Of a stretch of 64,000 nucleotides of DNA, positions 45,073 through 53,719 are shown piece by piece. The position numbers and the translations under genes were made by a program. Within the stretch, counting starts at the first letter, position 1. Each line of letters begins with the position of its first letter. The DNA is taken from assembly GCF_003966895.1 (NCBI RefSeq), contig NZ_AP018449.1, positions 3,613,501-3,677,500 of the forward strand, written 5' to 3'. Origin of the DNA: Methylomusa anaerophila. GTDB lineage: Bacteria; Bacillota; Negativicutes; Sporomusales; Sporomusaceae. Below the pieces are notes generated by a model, which was given only the letters and a program-made list of their open reading frames with translations, was not told the origin of the DNA and made no database searches.

Positions 45073-45537
45073 TTACATAACATAGTTAATCATAGATATA
45101 AATTTGGCCAGATGCTCCCGTTCCATTGCTAACGAGTTACGAAGATATTCACCCATGGGATTTCCCCGCTGGCTATAGAATTGTACAAAGCGACGGTGCC
45201 TGCGGATTAATCCTAGTAGCAGAAGTGTGAGTAGCAACCGATTTCCCCACTGTCTTTCATTTTCTTCCGTCTCATTGTCTCTTAACTTTAGCCCATACTT
45301 TTTTATGGAGTTTGCCATTGAGTCATCATGTAAACTAATCATGTGTAAAACGTCCATGTAAGCTTCCCAGTGGTTTTCTGTCATACTGTCCAAGCTATCG
45401 CGCATAGAATCCGTTGCATGTTCCGCGGCATCAGCCGAAGACCGCATCAGTTCCAATTGTTCAATTGCCTCCTGATGCAGCGTAATCATATGTGCTGGAT
45501 CAACCGGGGTGGGCCGGCGGCTGAATGGTTTTCTCAT
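45073..45537 (-). CDS. Uncharacterised protein with a membrane-type helix
   Basis: A 154-residue protein, His/Met/Glu-rich and helical (HQEAIEQLELMRSSADAAEH), with one Leu-rich hydrophobic segment (LLLTLLLLGLIRRHRR, residues ~104-119) then a polar tail. GAGGAG precedes the ATG. No family recognised. A Cys-rich protein gene lies upstream on the same strand, 123 bp away. Confidence 0.65.
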   Translation of the reverse strand: MRKPFSRRPTPVDPAHMITLHQEAIEQLELMRSSADAAEHATDSMRDSLDSMTENHWEAYMDVLHMISLHDDSMANSIKKYGLKLRDNETEENERQWGNRLLLTLLLLGLIRRHRRFVQFYSQRGNPMGEYLRNSLAMEREHLAKFISMINYVM

Positions 45538-45660
45538 TTCATCATCTCCTCATCTCCTCTATCAAAGTCAGTATAATATATAGTATAGGGTATGCTTTTG
45601 TGTATGAAATGTGTGATGGATAGAGGGGTCAGCAACATTGCTGGCGAGATGAAAACCTAA

Positions 45661-46005
45661 TTAACGGCGGGACTTAAAAGGAGCAATGAACCGGATCATT
45701 TTAATCGGTACATGCAGGGAAATGGGCTTATGCCGATAAAAACTGTTCACGATAATATAGTCGCAGCCTACGTAACAAATAGTGCCACAGAAGGTCGAAG
45801 TCCGGCAAAAAAGCATTGCGTCTGTGCCGATAAGGACTTCATCACCCAAGAAACACATGAGTCGATCTTTGAAATTATCATAGTATGCTTTTGGGGGCAG
45901 GTAGTCTGGCAACTCGTCGCAGCACATCACGTCTTTGTCGGGATAATCACAGCACAACTTTTCATCGTGGTCGTGGCTGTACCAATGCGGGTATTTGCTT
46001 TCCAT
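45661..46005 (-). CDS. Uncharacterised Cys- and Tyr-rich protein
   Basis: A 114-residue protein starting MESKYPHWYSHDHDEKLCCD, with nine or so Cys (CCD twice, FCRTSTFCGTICYVGC) and many aromatic residues. This composition is reminiscent of spore-coat or exosporium proteins in spore-formers, but no family is recognised. The start is placed at ATG 46005 (GGAGG 12 nt upstream); the earlier in-frame ATG at 46017 directly follows GGAGG. Confidence 0.6.
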   Translation of the reverse strand: MESKYPHWYSHDHDEKLCCDYPDKDVMCCDELPDYLPPKAYYDNFKDRLMCFLGDEVLIGTDAMLFCRTSTFCGTICYVGCDYIIVNSFYRHKPISLHVPIKMIRFIAPFKSRR

Positions 46006-46267
46006 GGATACCAACATCCTCCTTTATAAAGATATTTATTCACTTGGTGCCAATATTGTATCTATCTGTTTGCGCTACCTACTTCAGCATATGATAGGCT
46101 TAAACATAATGTTACAACCGTCAACATTTTAAAGCCTAAATCGCTGCCGAAAATTTCTTAGCGTAAATTTTACACTCACAAAAGCAGGAAATTATTGATC
46201 AAGAATCGAAATTAAATATTGATCTCTATGTTTTTTCAATGGGGAGAGAGGAGCATATAGTACCATA

Positions 46268-46519
46268 ATGGAGTTTATTCAAAACATTAATATTATCCTT
46301 GTCGGTTTTTTGGTTTGGCTTATCATTGCGCCAAGGATTAGCAGTCCCAAATATGGAGAAATGTTTTTGGCCTATATGACTGCTTTATTATTTAGCCTTA
46401 TTGCCAGTTCGGAACTGTTGATGGTGAAGCCAGTAGCTTTTTTCTTTACAGTTGGTGGTGTATTAGCTTTCTGTTATGTAGTGGCGAGGATGACAATTCG
46501 TATAACTATCAGAAAGTAA
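46268..46519 (+). CDS. Small membrane protein, 83 residues
   Basis: Three hydrophobic segments (residues ~6-22, 33-50, 55-74) fill most of this protein; no known family. The ribosome site GAGAGGAG is rather far (about 14 nt) from the ATG. It is followed 49 bp later by the 46569 gene. Confidence 0.6.
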   Translation: MEFIQNINIILVGFLVWLIIAPRISSPKYGEMFLAYMTALLFSLIASSELLMVKPVAFFFTVGGVLAFCYVVARMTIRITIRK

Positions 46520-46568
46520 GAATTTATCCGGTATAAAACCGAGCATAAATTGAAAAAGGGGTTAATAT

Positions 46569-47693
46569 ATGGCAGTAAAACCGCAAAATAAACCACAATC
46601 TGGCAGACGTAATCACGATGAAAATATTCAACAGGAAAAGGCTGAAGTACGTTATTTCAAAGGGGAAGAACAGTTTGAACGCTGGCGTAAAGAATTTATT
46701 CAGCATCAGGATTATGAGTTGAAGTTAGGAGCAGTCAGCAAATTAGTATATGAGCAAGTAGACTATGAACCTTTTTTAGAAAGGATAACTTTTCCCGAAT
46801 TGGTACTGACCGATTATGAATATCTCTATGAACAGAACCGTAAAAAAATCGAAACCCAATTTATGATGCCAATTGCTAGCAGGATTGGTATTTTAGCTAT
46901 TTTGGCTATTGCTGTTGCCGTGTTGTTTAATGTCATTACCTTGTGGATTACCGTACCTTTGGCTGTAGCTGCCGCCTTTTCTTTGTATATTGTTTTCAAA
47001 ACGAGGGAAGAGGCTTTAGAAGAGTCTCATATTGCCAGTCAGGCCGAAATTGAACGCCGTCATGCCGAGGAGATCAAGGTATATGAAGAAGCTAAATCCA
47101 AACACGAAACTGAGGAAACTACCCGGATAGAAAATATTCAGCGGTTACTGGAGGGAGAACCGGGAGCCATCGGGTTGAAAATTGATGAAACCTTGTCGCA
47201 GATGAGATTGCCGGTAATTGTAGAGGTTGATGTAGACTTTCATGTGAATATACCTTTAATTACGGTTTGGCTGCCGCCCAAAGCTGTTGTGCCCAGGCAA
47301 ACATGTGAATTGCTTCCCTCGGGAAGAATTCAGTACCAGGACAAAGAACCCAGCACGTTCAATAAGCAATATTTCGAATTATGTGCTGCCATTATTTTGC
47401 AGGTGACAGCTGACATATTATCCCGTATTCCGACTTTTGAGCATTGTTATGCCTGCGGAATGGCTAAAACTGATATTAATGACGAGTGTGTTATAACCTT
47501 TCATGCGACCAGAGAAGAAGTTGCCGGCGCCTGCCAGGCAACCAATTCGATTATGGCATTGCAAATCTTGAACGCCAGTTATGAATGCGATACTTCCTTA
47601 GGGTTGAAGGCTGTTGAAATGAAATATCCACCAGAATGGGAAGGATTGGACCAACAAATGTTACGTACCGTTCACGTACGCATATATAAATAA
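46569..47693 (+). CDS. Uncharacterised membrane-anchored protein, 374 residues
   Basis: Residues ~1-95 are charged and helical, two adjacent transmembrane helices lie at ~104-145 (IGILAILAIAVAVLFNVITL), then a coiled coil (EALEESHIASQAEIERRHAE) and a C-terminal globular domain of ~190 residues with a few Cys. Both termini are probably cytoplasmic. No family recognised. AAGGGG precedes the ATG. Confidence 0.65.
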   Translation: MAVKPQNKPQSGRRNHDENIQQEKAEVRYFKGEEQFERWRKEFIQHQDYELKLGAVSKLVYEQVDYEPFLERITFPELVLTDYEYLYEQNRKKIETQFMMPIASRIGILAILAIAVAVLFNVITLWITVPLAVAAAFSLYIVFKTREEALEESHIASQAEIERRHAEEIKVYEEAKSKHETEETTRIENIQRLLEGEPGAIGLKIDETLSQMRLPVIVEVDVDFHVNIPLITVWLPPKAVVPRQTCELLPSGRIQYQDKEPSTFNKQYFELCAAIILQVTADILSRIPTFEHCYACGMAKTDINDECVITFHATREEVAGACQATNSIMALQILNASYECDTSLGLKAVEMKYPPEWEGLDQQMLRTVHVRIYK

Positions 47694-47798
47694 TAAAATA
47701 ATATAATATTGATGGTATATACGGAGGAGTTTAGTATTTAACGGAGAATGGTTATTCCATGTAATGTATTCCAATTACCAACAAGGAGGAATGGACAC

Positions 47799-48194
47799 AT
47801 GAGAATTGCTGATCTTGTTCAAAGTGCCGATTGGAAGGCGGAGAAGCACGTACCGGTCCTTGAGGCAGCGGATCGTGTGCAAGCAGGGGAAAAACTCACT
47901 GTTGAAGTATGTGTAGGCAAGGAAATTGCTCATCCCAATACTACCGAACATCATATTCGCTGGATTAAGCTTTATTTTAAGCCTGATAATGGCAAATTCC
48001 CTTATGAAATAGCGACATTTGAGTTTAACGCTCATGGTGAATCTGTGGAGGGCGCCAATAAAGGACCGGTCTGTACCGATCCGTTTGGCAAAGTTGTTAT
48101 CAAGTTGAATGCTTCCGGTACTCTGATTGCTGAATCTTATTGCAATATCCACGGACTGTGGGAAAGTTCCAAAGCTGTAACCGTTGTAGAATAA
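47799..48194 (+). CDS. Class II superoxide reductase (neelaredoxin-type)
   Basis: A 131-residue enzyme that reduces superoxide to peroxide without making oxygen, used by anaerobes. The Fe(His)4Cys centre ligands are visible: His17 (EKHVPV), His45 (AHPNTTEHH), His51, Cys115 and His118 (CNIHGLW); Glu15 is the usual axial-region residue. There is no desulforedoxin N-domain, hence class II. AAGGAGG lies ~8 nt before ATG 47799. Confidence 0.93.
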   Translation: MRIADLVQSADWKAEKHVPVLEAADRVQAGEKLTVEVCVGKEIAHPNTTEHHIRWIKLYFKPDNGKFPYEIATFEFNAHGESVEGANKGPVCTDPFGKVVIKLNASGTLIAESYCNIHGLWESSKAVTVVE

Positions 48195-48286
48195 CGAATG
48201 ATTCATTAAGAGAATACATATAAAGACCTGCTAACTCAAGTCAAGAGAAAAATCAAAAAAGAGTAGCAAATAAATTGCAAGCAAAG

Positions 48287-48315
48287 CAGACCGGCAGTGA
48301 AAAGCTATCGGTCTG
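48287..48315 (+). terminator. Terminator after superoxide reductase
   Basis: CAGACCG / CGGTCTG arms followed by TTTTATTA, ~95 bp past the stop. Confidence 0.7.
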
Positions 48316-48440
48316 TTTTATTATGCGAAGAGCTAAACAGAATAAATTCCCCTAACTCTGGTGTAATAGATGCGCGAGAATTTATTGAGGGCAGCAATTC
48401 AGTTTTAGCCCTGTGGATATTCAACGCCACATATTTTTGA

Positions 48441-48617
48441 ATGGGAGCGCGAATAACTTTCCTATTTGGAGCTATAATGGCTAAAATCGTGTCTGGGCAT
48501 ATGGGATACTTAATTATTAGTGGCGACAATTATCGGGAAGTGCAAAACAGGATTAAGCTGGAAATGGACAACTTTGCCAATAAAATAGTAGGCAATACTA
48601 GCGAAGCAAGTGCGTAA
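48441..48617 (+). pseudogene. C-terminal fragment of a larger (possibly ATP-grasp) protein
   Basis: A frame MGARITFLFGAIMAKIVSGH... running to TAA 48617 looks like the C-terminal end of an ATP-grasp-type protein (the segment HMGYLIISGDNYREVQNRI is characteristic of such tails). There is no ribosome site and the frame is closed just upstream by TGA, so it seems a truncated remnant. The family guess is weak. Confidence 0.4.
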
Positions 48618-48656
48618 CTATTTGTTGTAAAAAAAATAGTCTTGGGGGAAATACAA

Positions 48657-49565
48657 ATGTATCAGTCTTACGTTATGGGGCTCGTAGCCATTTTTTGTAC
48701 CGCTGTAGTTTGGGGGTTATCCTTTATCAGCATAAAAATAACGGTGGCTGTGATACCACCGATGACCCTGGCATTATTACGCTTTATCATTGCCTCGGCG
48801 ATTCTTGTTCTTGTACTAAAAAAAGTCGAGCCTGCCACGCGCTTGGCTAAGAGAGACGTTCCTTTCATAGCCCTTTCGGGAGTGCTGGGAGTGACAATCT
48901 TTTATTCCTTTCAAAATATAGGGATTAAACTGACCACGGCCTCCGCCGCTTCGATGATCATTGCGTCCATACCAATATTCACCATAGTAGGCGAGTTTCT
49001 GGTTTTTAAAACTAAGTTGTCGTTAATCAAGATATGCAGTGTAATTTTATCAATCGTTGGGGTTTACCTGATCGTTGCCACACCGCAACAAGCATCAAGC
49101 GAAAACTTGGTAGGAATTTTATTTATGTTGGGGGCTACTGTATCCTGGGTTATATATATGTTAATCACAAGGCCATTATCGGAGAAGTATTCTCAATTAG
49201 CAGTGGTTACACATCAAGTTATTTTTGGTACCTTAGCCTTAATCCCTTTCAGCTTTTTTGAAACTTGGCAATGGGAAGCTGTGAATTACCCCATTATTCT
49301 TCACTTACTATACCTGGGGATTATTTGCTCGGCTTTAGCTAATTATCTTTATGTATACGCAATGAATATATTAGGGGTTAGCAACGTTTCCCTCTTTGTT
49401 AATTTTATACCGGTGGTTTCGGTGATTGGCGGATTTACCATTTTACAAGAGCCGGTAAGCACGATGCAAATGCTAGGTGGCGCGATTATTTTACTGTCTG
49501 TTTATTTAGCTAATCGCAAAATAGAGAAGTCAGAGGAAGAAGTAAACACAACCCTGGCAAAATAA
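48657..49565 (+). CDS. DMT/EamA family transporter
   Basis: A 302-residue membrane protein with ten hydrophobic helices in two EamA repeats (first TAVVWGLSFISIKITV; second beginning GATVSWVIYMLITRPL). Such drug/metabolite transporters often export amino acids or metabolites; the substrate is unknown. ATG 48657 is preferred because GGGGGAA lies 6 nt upstream. A fragment of another EamA gene lies downstream at 49863. Confidence 0.9.
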   Translation: MYQSYVMGLVAIFCTAVVWGLSFISIKITVAVIPPMTLALLRFIIASAILVLVLKKVEPATRLAKRDVPFIALSGVLGVTIFYSFQNIGIKLTTASAASMIIASIPIFTIVGEFLVFKTKLSLIKICSVILSIVGVYLIVATPQQASSENLVGILFMLGATVSWVIYMLITRPLSEKYSQLAVVTHQVIFGTLALIPFSFFETWQWEAVNYPIILHLLYLGIICSALANYLYVYAMNILGVSNVSLFVNFIPVVSVIGGFTILQEPVSTMQMLGGAIILLSVYLANRKIEKSEEEVNTTLAK

Positions 49566-49808
49566 TGGGGGGAGGACCAGACGACAATAGTGAAAATTTG
49601 TATGTTATAGGATTTATCGCAAAACAAGGAAAGAACAATAAAATGCTAATGAACAAGGACCTGTTCACAAACTGACTTCATTAATAAGTTAGTTGAGCAG
49701 ACTAAGATTGAAAAGGAATATTGGAAAATATAGCTGTTTATGAAAGCTTTCTCGGGCAGTTCGGTGATATCCACTTTTGAACAAAAGTAAACAGCAATGT
49801 AAGAGCAG

Positions 49809-49831
49809 TCGGGCAAAGGTAACTCCTTTGC
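49809..49831. terminator. Hairpin in decayed region
   Basis: GGGCAAAGG-TAACT-CCTTTGCCC followed by AATTATC; weak T-run. Confidence 0.5.
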
Positions 49832-49862
49832 CCAATTATCATACAAGAGAAAGGAAAATTCG

Positions 49863-49946
49863 ATGAATAAACAGTTTAAGGCTGACTTTATGCTATTGAT
49901 GATTACGATCTTCTGGGGAAGCTCTTATGTCGAATTATCTACATAG
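49863..49946 (+). pseudogene. EamA transporter N-terminal fragment
   Basis: ATG 49863 (AAAGGAAA upstream) starts MNKQFKADFMLLMITIFWGS, the usual first helix of an EamA/DMT transporter, but the frame stops after 27 codons. The rest of the gene is gone; transposase-like sequence begins 25 bp later. Confidence 0.65.
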
Positions 49947-49970
49947 GATTATTTTGTAGGAGTGAGGGCT

Positions 49971-50092
49971 ATGTATCAGGAAACAAGAGCACGGCAAATG
50001 GAATGGAATTTATTTGTATTGATGAATTAGTTTCCAAGGATCATTTTTTACGTCAAGTGGATAAGCAATGGAACGAATTGTTGGATTATTGA
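49971..50092 (+). pseudogene. IS1182-type transposase N-terminal remnant
   Basis: Two overlapping frames (MYQETRARQME, then after a one-base shift MEFICIDELVSKDHFLRQVD) give the N-terminal signature of IS1182-family transposases (..LV..DH.LR..D..). It stops at 50092. Only ~40 codons survive, frame-shifted. Confidence 0.6.
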
Positions 50093-50106
50093 AAAAATGA
50101 TATAAT
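50078..50106 (+). promoter_or_regulatory. Promoter at the end of the IS remnant
   Basis: TTGTTG (50078-50083), 17-bp spacer, perfect TATAAT (50101-50106), ~50 bp before the 50155 gene. The -35 lies in the last codons of the transposase remnant. Confidence 0.65.
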
Positions 50107-50154
50107 GAAAGCGAAAGAACCTGAGAATAGAACTGATTTTTCGGAGGTGAGGGT

Positions 50155-50598
50155 ATGCATAAGGTGCTGCTCTTAGTTGCCTGTTGTTCATTTCTCTGGA
50201 ACTATGACATTCCTCAACGGTATATGAGTTGCGAGAAGGGAAAGGTACGCTGCGGGCGTAGGTTGATTCGTTTAGCACTTCTTAAACTAGGGAGAAGGGT
50301 CGGGGCAAAAGCAGCTCGCCAAATAACGCTGGCGCTTATATTTCTGGTATGGTTATGCTTATCCTGCTACTTTATAGCCGTCGGTGCTTTTTTTCACACC
50401 ACAGGGCCCAAAGTGGTGTCTATGTTGGCGGCAATCTTAGGAACTATGGCGCTGGGGCAGGAAATGGCTCATGCTTACCGAAACTTTGCGGAATGGTGCT
50501 ACAACAGGGAGGAGAATGTTTTAATGGTAAGCAAAGGCTGTTGGGAAATTATACTGGCTGGATTGGTGTTTGTAAATGTATTATTCTACAATAATTAA
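50155..50598 (+). CDS. Uncharacterised membrane protein, 147 residues
   Basis: Starts MHKVLLLVACCSFLWNYDIP; a basic segment (GKVRCGRRLIRLALLKLGRR) precedes two to three hydrophobic helices (ITLALIFLVWLCLSCYFIAV; VVSMLAAILGTMALG; C-terminal IILAGLVFVNVLFY). GGAGGTGA lies 5-7 nt before the ATG. No family recognised. Confidence 0.65.
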   Translation: MHKVLLLVACCSFLWNYDIPQRYMSCEKGKVRCGRRLIRLALLKLGRRVGAKAARQITLALIFLVWLCLSCYFIAVGAFFHTTGPKVVSMLAAILGTMALGQEMAHAYRNFAEWCYNREENVLMVSKGCWEIILAGLVFVNVLFYNN

Positions 50599-50600
50599 AT

Positions 50601-50649
50601 TAAGCCTATAACCCCGAAAGTAGTTGATTTTATTGGGGTTATAGGCTTA
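50601..50649 (+). terminator. Terminator after the 50155 gene
   Basis: 15-bp perfect arms TAAGCCTATAACCCC / GGGGTTATAGGCTTA, then TTATTTTTC. Confidence 0.85.
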
Positions 50650-51135
50650 TTATTTTTCTGGTATGGTAAGAGGATGGAGGTGTCCAATTTGGGCAGTTGT
50701 GCGTCCGGGATTACCAAACATCGGTAAGGAAATGTTTCCTGACTTGAAAAGATACCCTAGCCACTAAAGAGGCCCCATTGAGCGCTACCGCCTGGCTATA
50801 ACTCTAATTCGCATTCACAAGCGCTTGAAAATTTTCACAAGGTGTTTTTTGTAAAAACAAGCTTCTCCATCATGCCGCCGGACTATGCAGTTAATATCAT
50901 CAATTCGGCAAACGCTTGCCGATTGAGACCGAACGACGTTGCCCCCGATGTGGAGTTTACCGACTGGAACGATGCCAATTAAGGCAGCCAGGTTGTCAGT
51001 CCCGTCGATAAAAGAAAACCCGGCGGGATGGCCGGGGATTGATTGTAGAACGGTGGGACTATTCAGCTTTTCTAATGCGGCGTATATCGCTATCATGTTC
51101 AGCAGCTTTACGAACAAGGAAGTTGATATCATGTG
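50650..51135. other. Probably non-coding, decayed stretch with GC-rich hairpin copy 2
   Basis: No frame here has a ribosome site. At 51000-51028 a hairpin (TCCCGTCG / CGGCGGGA, one G-U) repeats the hairpin at 33809. The bases between it and the coiled-coil gene have no counterpart at the 33.8-kb remnant, where hairpin and gene end are only 11 bp apart, so the gene's 3' end here may be rearranged. Confidence 0.5.
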
Positions 51136-51432
51136 CTAGGCGGCAATATCATCTTTAGAAGCTGTTTGGGCCTCAAGACGAGCAATGTTTTCTTTGGTGG
51201 CCGTACTTACTAACAGGCCGTCAAATTTGGCGTCTAATTCTTCAGTACGGTGAACAAGGGCTTTAATGTATTGGGTGTTTTCTGCTTGTTGACCTTCGAT
51301 ATTGTTAACGGTGGTTTTTAGGTCGGTAATATCGGATTCCATCCGGTCAAGCCGCTGGGTAATTTGCTTTTGACCTTCAAATAGCTGTTTCTGACCTTCT
51401 AGGAGTTGTTTTAATAACTCTTCCATGATCAA
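51136..51432 (-). CDS. Coiled-coil protein of unknown function, probably truncated
   Basis: A 98-residue protein, almost wholly coiled coil, with the repeat LLEGQKQLFEGQKQITQRLD near the start and a hydrophilic C-terminal part (ALVHRTEELDAKFDG). The remnant at 33.85 kb shows that relatives carry ~20 more residues (NNRLFQQEAAIHQLKAVK), lacking here, so this copy may be shortened. AAAGGCAGG precedes the ATG. The palindrome-rich tract starts about 55 bp upstream. Confidence 0.7.
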   Translation of the reverse strand: MIMEELLKQLLEGQKQLFEGQKQITQRLDRMESDITDLKTTVNNIEGQQAENTQYIKALVHRTEELDAKFDGLLVSTATKENIARLEAQTASKDDIAA

Positions 51433-51488
51433 TACCTGCCTTTCAAACCTATAGGACTATTTTACACCATAACCAGGAAAGAGGACAG

Positions 51489-51871
51489 TCCCAAACTATT
51501 GTTTGACTTGGGAAAATTCTCCGCGTACAGTTATAGCATGTCAATTTCCCAGATTGTCAAATTGACATGCTGGTAGTGGCGGATTTCGCCAGTTGTGTTG
51601 TGCGATTCGCACAGTAAGGTGGGGAATTTTCCCACGTGACTGAACCATTTTTTGTGACCGACAACTTGTCCGTCACAAATATCCAGTGTCAAAGTTCCGA
51701 AACCTTTAACATACGACAGCGCTGTCGTGAGTTAGCGCGCGCTGAATAATCCCAAACGCTTGGGATTTTGTAATATTACAAAATTTATTACAATCATCGT
51801 TAAATGTGTGTTATTATGAAAGAGTAAGAATGCGTATTCTATAAGCACTCATGAACACCGTTAAGTACGGT
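51489..51871. repeat. Tract of about a dozen consecutive unrelated palindromes
   Basis: Inverted repeats follow one another: 51489-51513 (TCCCAA/TTGGGA), 51535-51571 (13-bp arms AGCATGTCAATTT), 51577-51591 (TGGCG/CGCCA), 51599-51613 (TGTGCGA/TCGCACA), 51619-51635 (GTGGGGAA/TTTTCCCAC), 51653-51677 (TGTGACCGACAA/TTGTCCGTCACA), 51687-51711 (one mismatch), 51713-51728 (ACGACAGC/GCTGTCGT), 51734-51743 (AGCGCGCGCT), 51748-51767 (AATCCCAA/TTGGGATT), 51766-51783 (TTTTGTAATATTACAAAA), 51827-51840 and 51857-51871. The arms differ from each other, so this is not one repeat multiplied. No coding frame is supported. Confidence 0.85.
51788..51817 (+). promoter_or_regulatory. Possible lysC promoter
   Basis: TTACAA (51788-51793), 18-bp spacer, TATTAT (51812-51817). 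It begins just past the last strong palindrome of the tract. The leader to ATG 52011 would be ~190 nt. Confidence 0.45.
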
Positions 51872-52010
51872 TGATTATATTTATGTAAATGTATTATTCT
51901 ACAATTAAATCAAGTTTTGTTTGTAATTTGTCCTCTCATAGAAGGAATCTGTTCGCGCATGGAGAATATACAGTGTCGTGCTAATTTATTGGTACCAAAG
52001 GGGGATAGGC

Positions 52011-53240
52011 ATGGCACTAATTGTAAAAAAATTTGGCGGCAGTTCTGTGGCGACACCGGAAAAGATCAGAGCTGTGGCCAGTAGAGTATTAAACGAACAA
52101 AAAACCGGTGATAAAACTATAGTTGTGGTCTCAGCTATGGGAGATACTACAGATGATCTCGTAACTTTAGCCAAGGAGATTACTGGAACGATTGATCAGA
52201 TATACAATCGGGAAATGGATATGCTGCTTACTACCGGCGAGCAGGTATCAATAGCCTTATTAGCCATGGCATTTCAGAAATTAGGACATCCTGCTGTTTC
52301 TTTTACCGGTTCTCAGGCGGGTATTGCGACTAATGAAATCCATTGTAAGGCAAAAATTATTGGCATCGATCCGGTAAAAGTATTTAACGAGCTGGAAGCT
52401 GGAAAGATTGTTGTAGTTGCTGGTTTTCAAGGACTTACAGATAAAGGCGAAATCACAACTTTGGGGCGTGGCGGTTCTGACACGACAGCAGTAGCTTTGG
52501 CTGCCGTCCTAAAAGCTGATCATTGCGAGATATATACGGATGTTGACGGAATTTATTCCACTGATCCGCGCATGGTGCCTTCGGCCAGGAGAATGAAAGA
52601 AATTACTTATAATGAAATGCTGGAGATGGCAAGATTAGGAGCGGGTGTAATGCATCCCCGGTCTGTAGAGCTGGGTAAGCATTATGGCATACCGATTCAC
52701 GTTCGTTCCACATTTGTTCAGGAGCCAGGTACGTTTATTAGGGAGGAGTATACGATGGAAGAAAAAGAGTTCGTTATTCGCGGCGTTACCCATGATACTA
52801 ATGTTGCAAAGATTGCCATCTTAGGGGTACCTGACATTCCGGGTATAGCTTATAAAATTTTTTCAGTCCTGGCAAATTCCAATATTGATGTTGATATGAT
52901 TGTTCAAAGCATCCGCAGCTCCGAAAAAAATATTATTGATATGGTTTTCACGATTGCCAAAAGTGATGTTTCGCAAGCAAAGGTAATTATGGATCAGCTT
53001 GGCAAGAAAATGGAGTTTAATGGCATCCTCATTGAAGAAAATGTGGCCAAGGTTTCGGTGGTGGGCGCTGGTATGTTAGGTAACCCCGGTATTGCCGCAA
53101 CTACTTTCGGAGCACTTGCAGAAGCTGGTATTAATATAGGAGTAATCAGTACATCGGAAATTAGTATATCTTGCCTGATTCAAGAGGACAAAGTAAAAGA
53201 AGCCGTCAATGCCATTCATGCCCGTTTTTTTCCGAAATAG
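52011..53240 (+). CDS. lysC: Aspartate kinase
   Basis: A 409-residue monofunctional aspartokinase, the first step to lysine, threonine and methionine. The kinase part begins VKKFGGSSVATPEKIRAVA; TTLGRGGSDTTAVALAAVL and YTDVDGIYSTDPR are conserved substrate/ATP loops. Two C-terminal ACT domains (from ~residue 265) suggest feedback control by amino acids. ATG 52011 has AGGGGGAT upstream. The leader lacks an evident lysine riboswitch or T-box. Confidence 0.95.
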   Translation: MALIVKKFGGSSVATPEKIRAVASRVLNEQKTGDKTIVVVSAMGDTTDDLVTLAKEITGTIDQIYNREMDMLLTTGEQVSIALLAMAFQKLGHPAVSFTGSQAGIATNEIHCKAKIIGIDPVKVFNELEAGKIVVVAGFQGLTDKGEITTLGRGGSDTTAVALAAVLKADHCEIYTDVDGIYSTDPRMVPSARRMKEITYNEMLEMARLGAGVMHPRSVELGKHYGIPIHVRSTFVQEPGTFIREEYTMEEKEFVIRGVTHDTNVAKIAILGVPDIPGIAYKIFSVLANSNIDVDMIVQSIRSSEKNIIDMVFTIAKSDVSQAKVIMDQLGKKMEFNGILIEENVAKVSVVGAGMLGNPGIAATTFGALAEAGINIGVISTSEISISCLIQEDKVKEAVNAIHARFFPK

Positions 53241-53250
53241 AAATTTATAG

Positions 53251-53292
53251 GGAACGCTTCTTTGACACTGCCGCTTAACCTAATACCCGGAT
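53251..53292. repeat. Palindromic repeat family, copy C (fragment)
   Basis: GGAACGCTT...CTGCCGCTTAACC...TAATACCCGGAT corresponds to the central and right parts of copy B (reverse strand) and copy D, with internal deletion. It lies 11 bp after the lysC stop. Confidence 0.7.
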
Positions 53293-53333
53293 AATGCGAC
53301 ATACATATATAGATTAAAAACCATTAATTTCAA

Positions 53334-53364
53334 GGTATGTCTTATTTGATTATTGGTATCCTAA
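53334..53364 (+). promoter_or_regulatory. Possible sigma-G type promoter of the SASP gene
   Basis: GGTATG (53334-53339), 17-bp spacer, TATCCTAA (53357-53364) resembles forespore sigma-G promoters, which drive SASP genes. The match is partial. Confidence 0.35.
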
Positions 53365-53405
53365 TAACAGGTACCCAATATTTTTTAAAATGGAGGTTTT
53401 GCGTA

Positions 53406-53675
53406 ATGTCACGAAGCAACAAACCTGTGAATCCAGCAGCGCAAAATGGCCTCGACCGGTTGAAAGAAGAAACGGCTGCCGAACTAGGTCTGCAGAACTA
53501 TAACAACACCTATAAGGGAGCATTAACTTCCGCTGACAATGGTCGGGTAGGTGGCCAAATGGTTAAAAAAATGATTCAAGCCCAGGAACAACAATTTGCA
53601 GGGAGCGCAGGGAGCGCAACCCCGAATGCCGGTGGAACAGTGACGGCAAAATTTGATGCAAATCAAAGACCCTAA
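53406..53675 (+). CDS. Alpha/beta-type small acid-soluble spore protein
   Basis: An 89-residue SASP that coats spore DNA. Recognisable are NGLDRLKEETAAELGLQNY (with the GPR-protease site region EETAAELG) and YKGALTSADNGRVGGQMVKK, the second conserved helix. A Gly/Ala/Ser-rich C-terminal tail is longer than usual. GGAGG lies ~9 nt before ATG 53406. It is the firmest sign that the host forms endospores. Confidence 0.93.
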   Translation: MSRSNKPVNPAAQNGLDRLKEETAAELGLQNYNNTYKGALTSADNGRVGGQMVKKMIQAQEQQFAGSAGSATPNAGGTVTAKFDANQRP

Positions 53676-53702
53676 GCAGGCGAAAGCCTGCTTTTTCTTT
53701 TT
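53675..53702 (+). terminator. Terminator of the SASP gene
   Basis: AGCAGGC-GAAA-GCCTGCT followed by TTTTCTTTTTTT; the first arm begins in the stop codon. Confidence 0.9.
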
Positions 53703-53719
53703 TTATTTTATTATTATAT

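Noticed and set aside
48305..48529. Minus-strand frame of 74 codons
   Set aside because: It begins opposite a plausible plus-strand coding remnant and overlaps the superoxide reductase terminator; no ribosome site.
50815..51132. Minus-strand frame of 105 codons
   Set aside because: It has no ribosome site, crosses a hairpin shared with the 33.8-kb locus and resembles no family; probably chance frame in decayed DNA.
51872..52010. Lysine riboswitch or T-box upstream of lysC
   Set aside because: None of the conserved core blocks of the lysine riboswitch and no T-box GGTGG-type motif could be found; the only structure is the palindrome tract further upstream.
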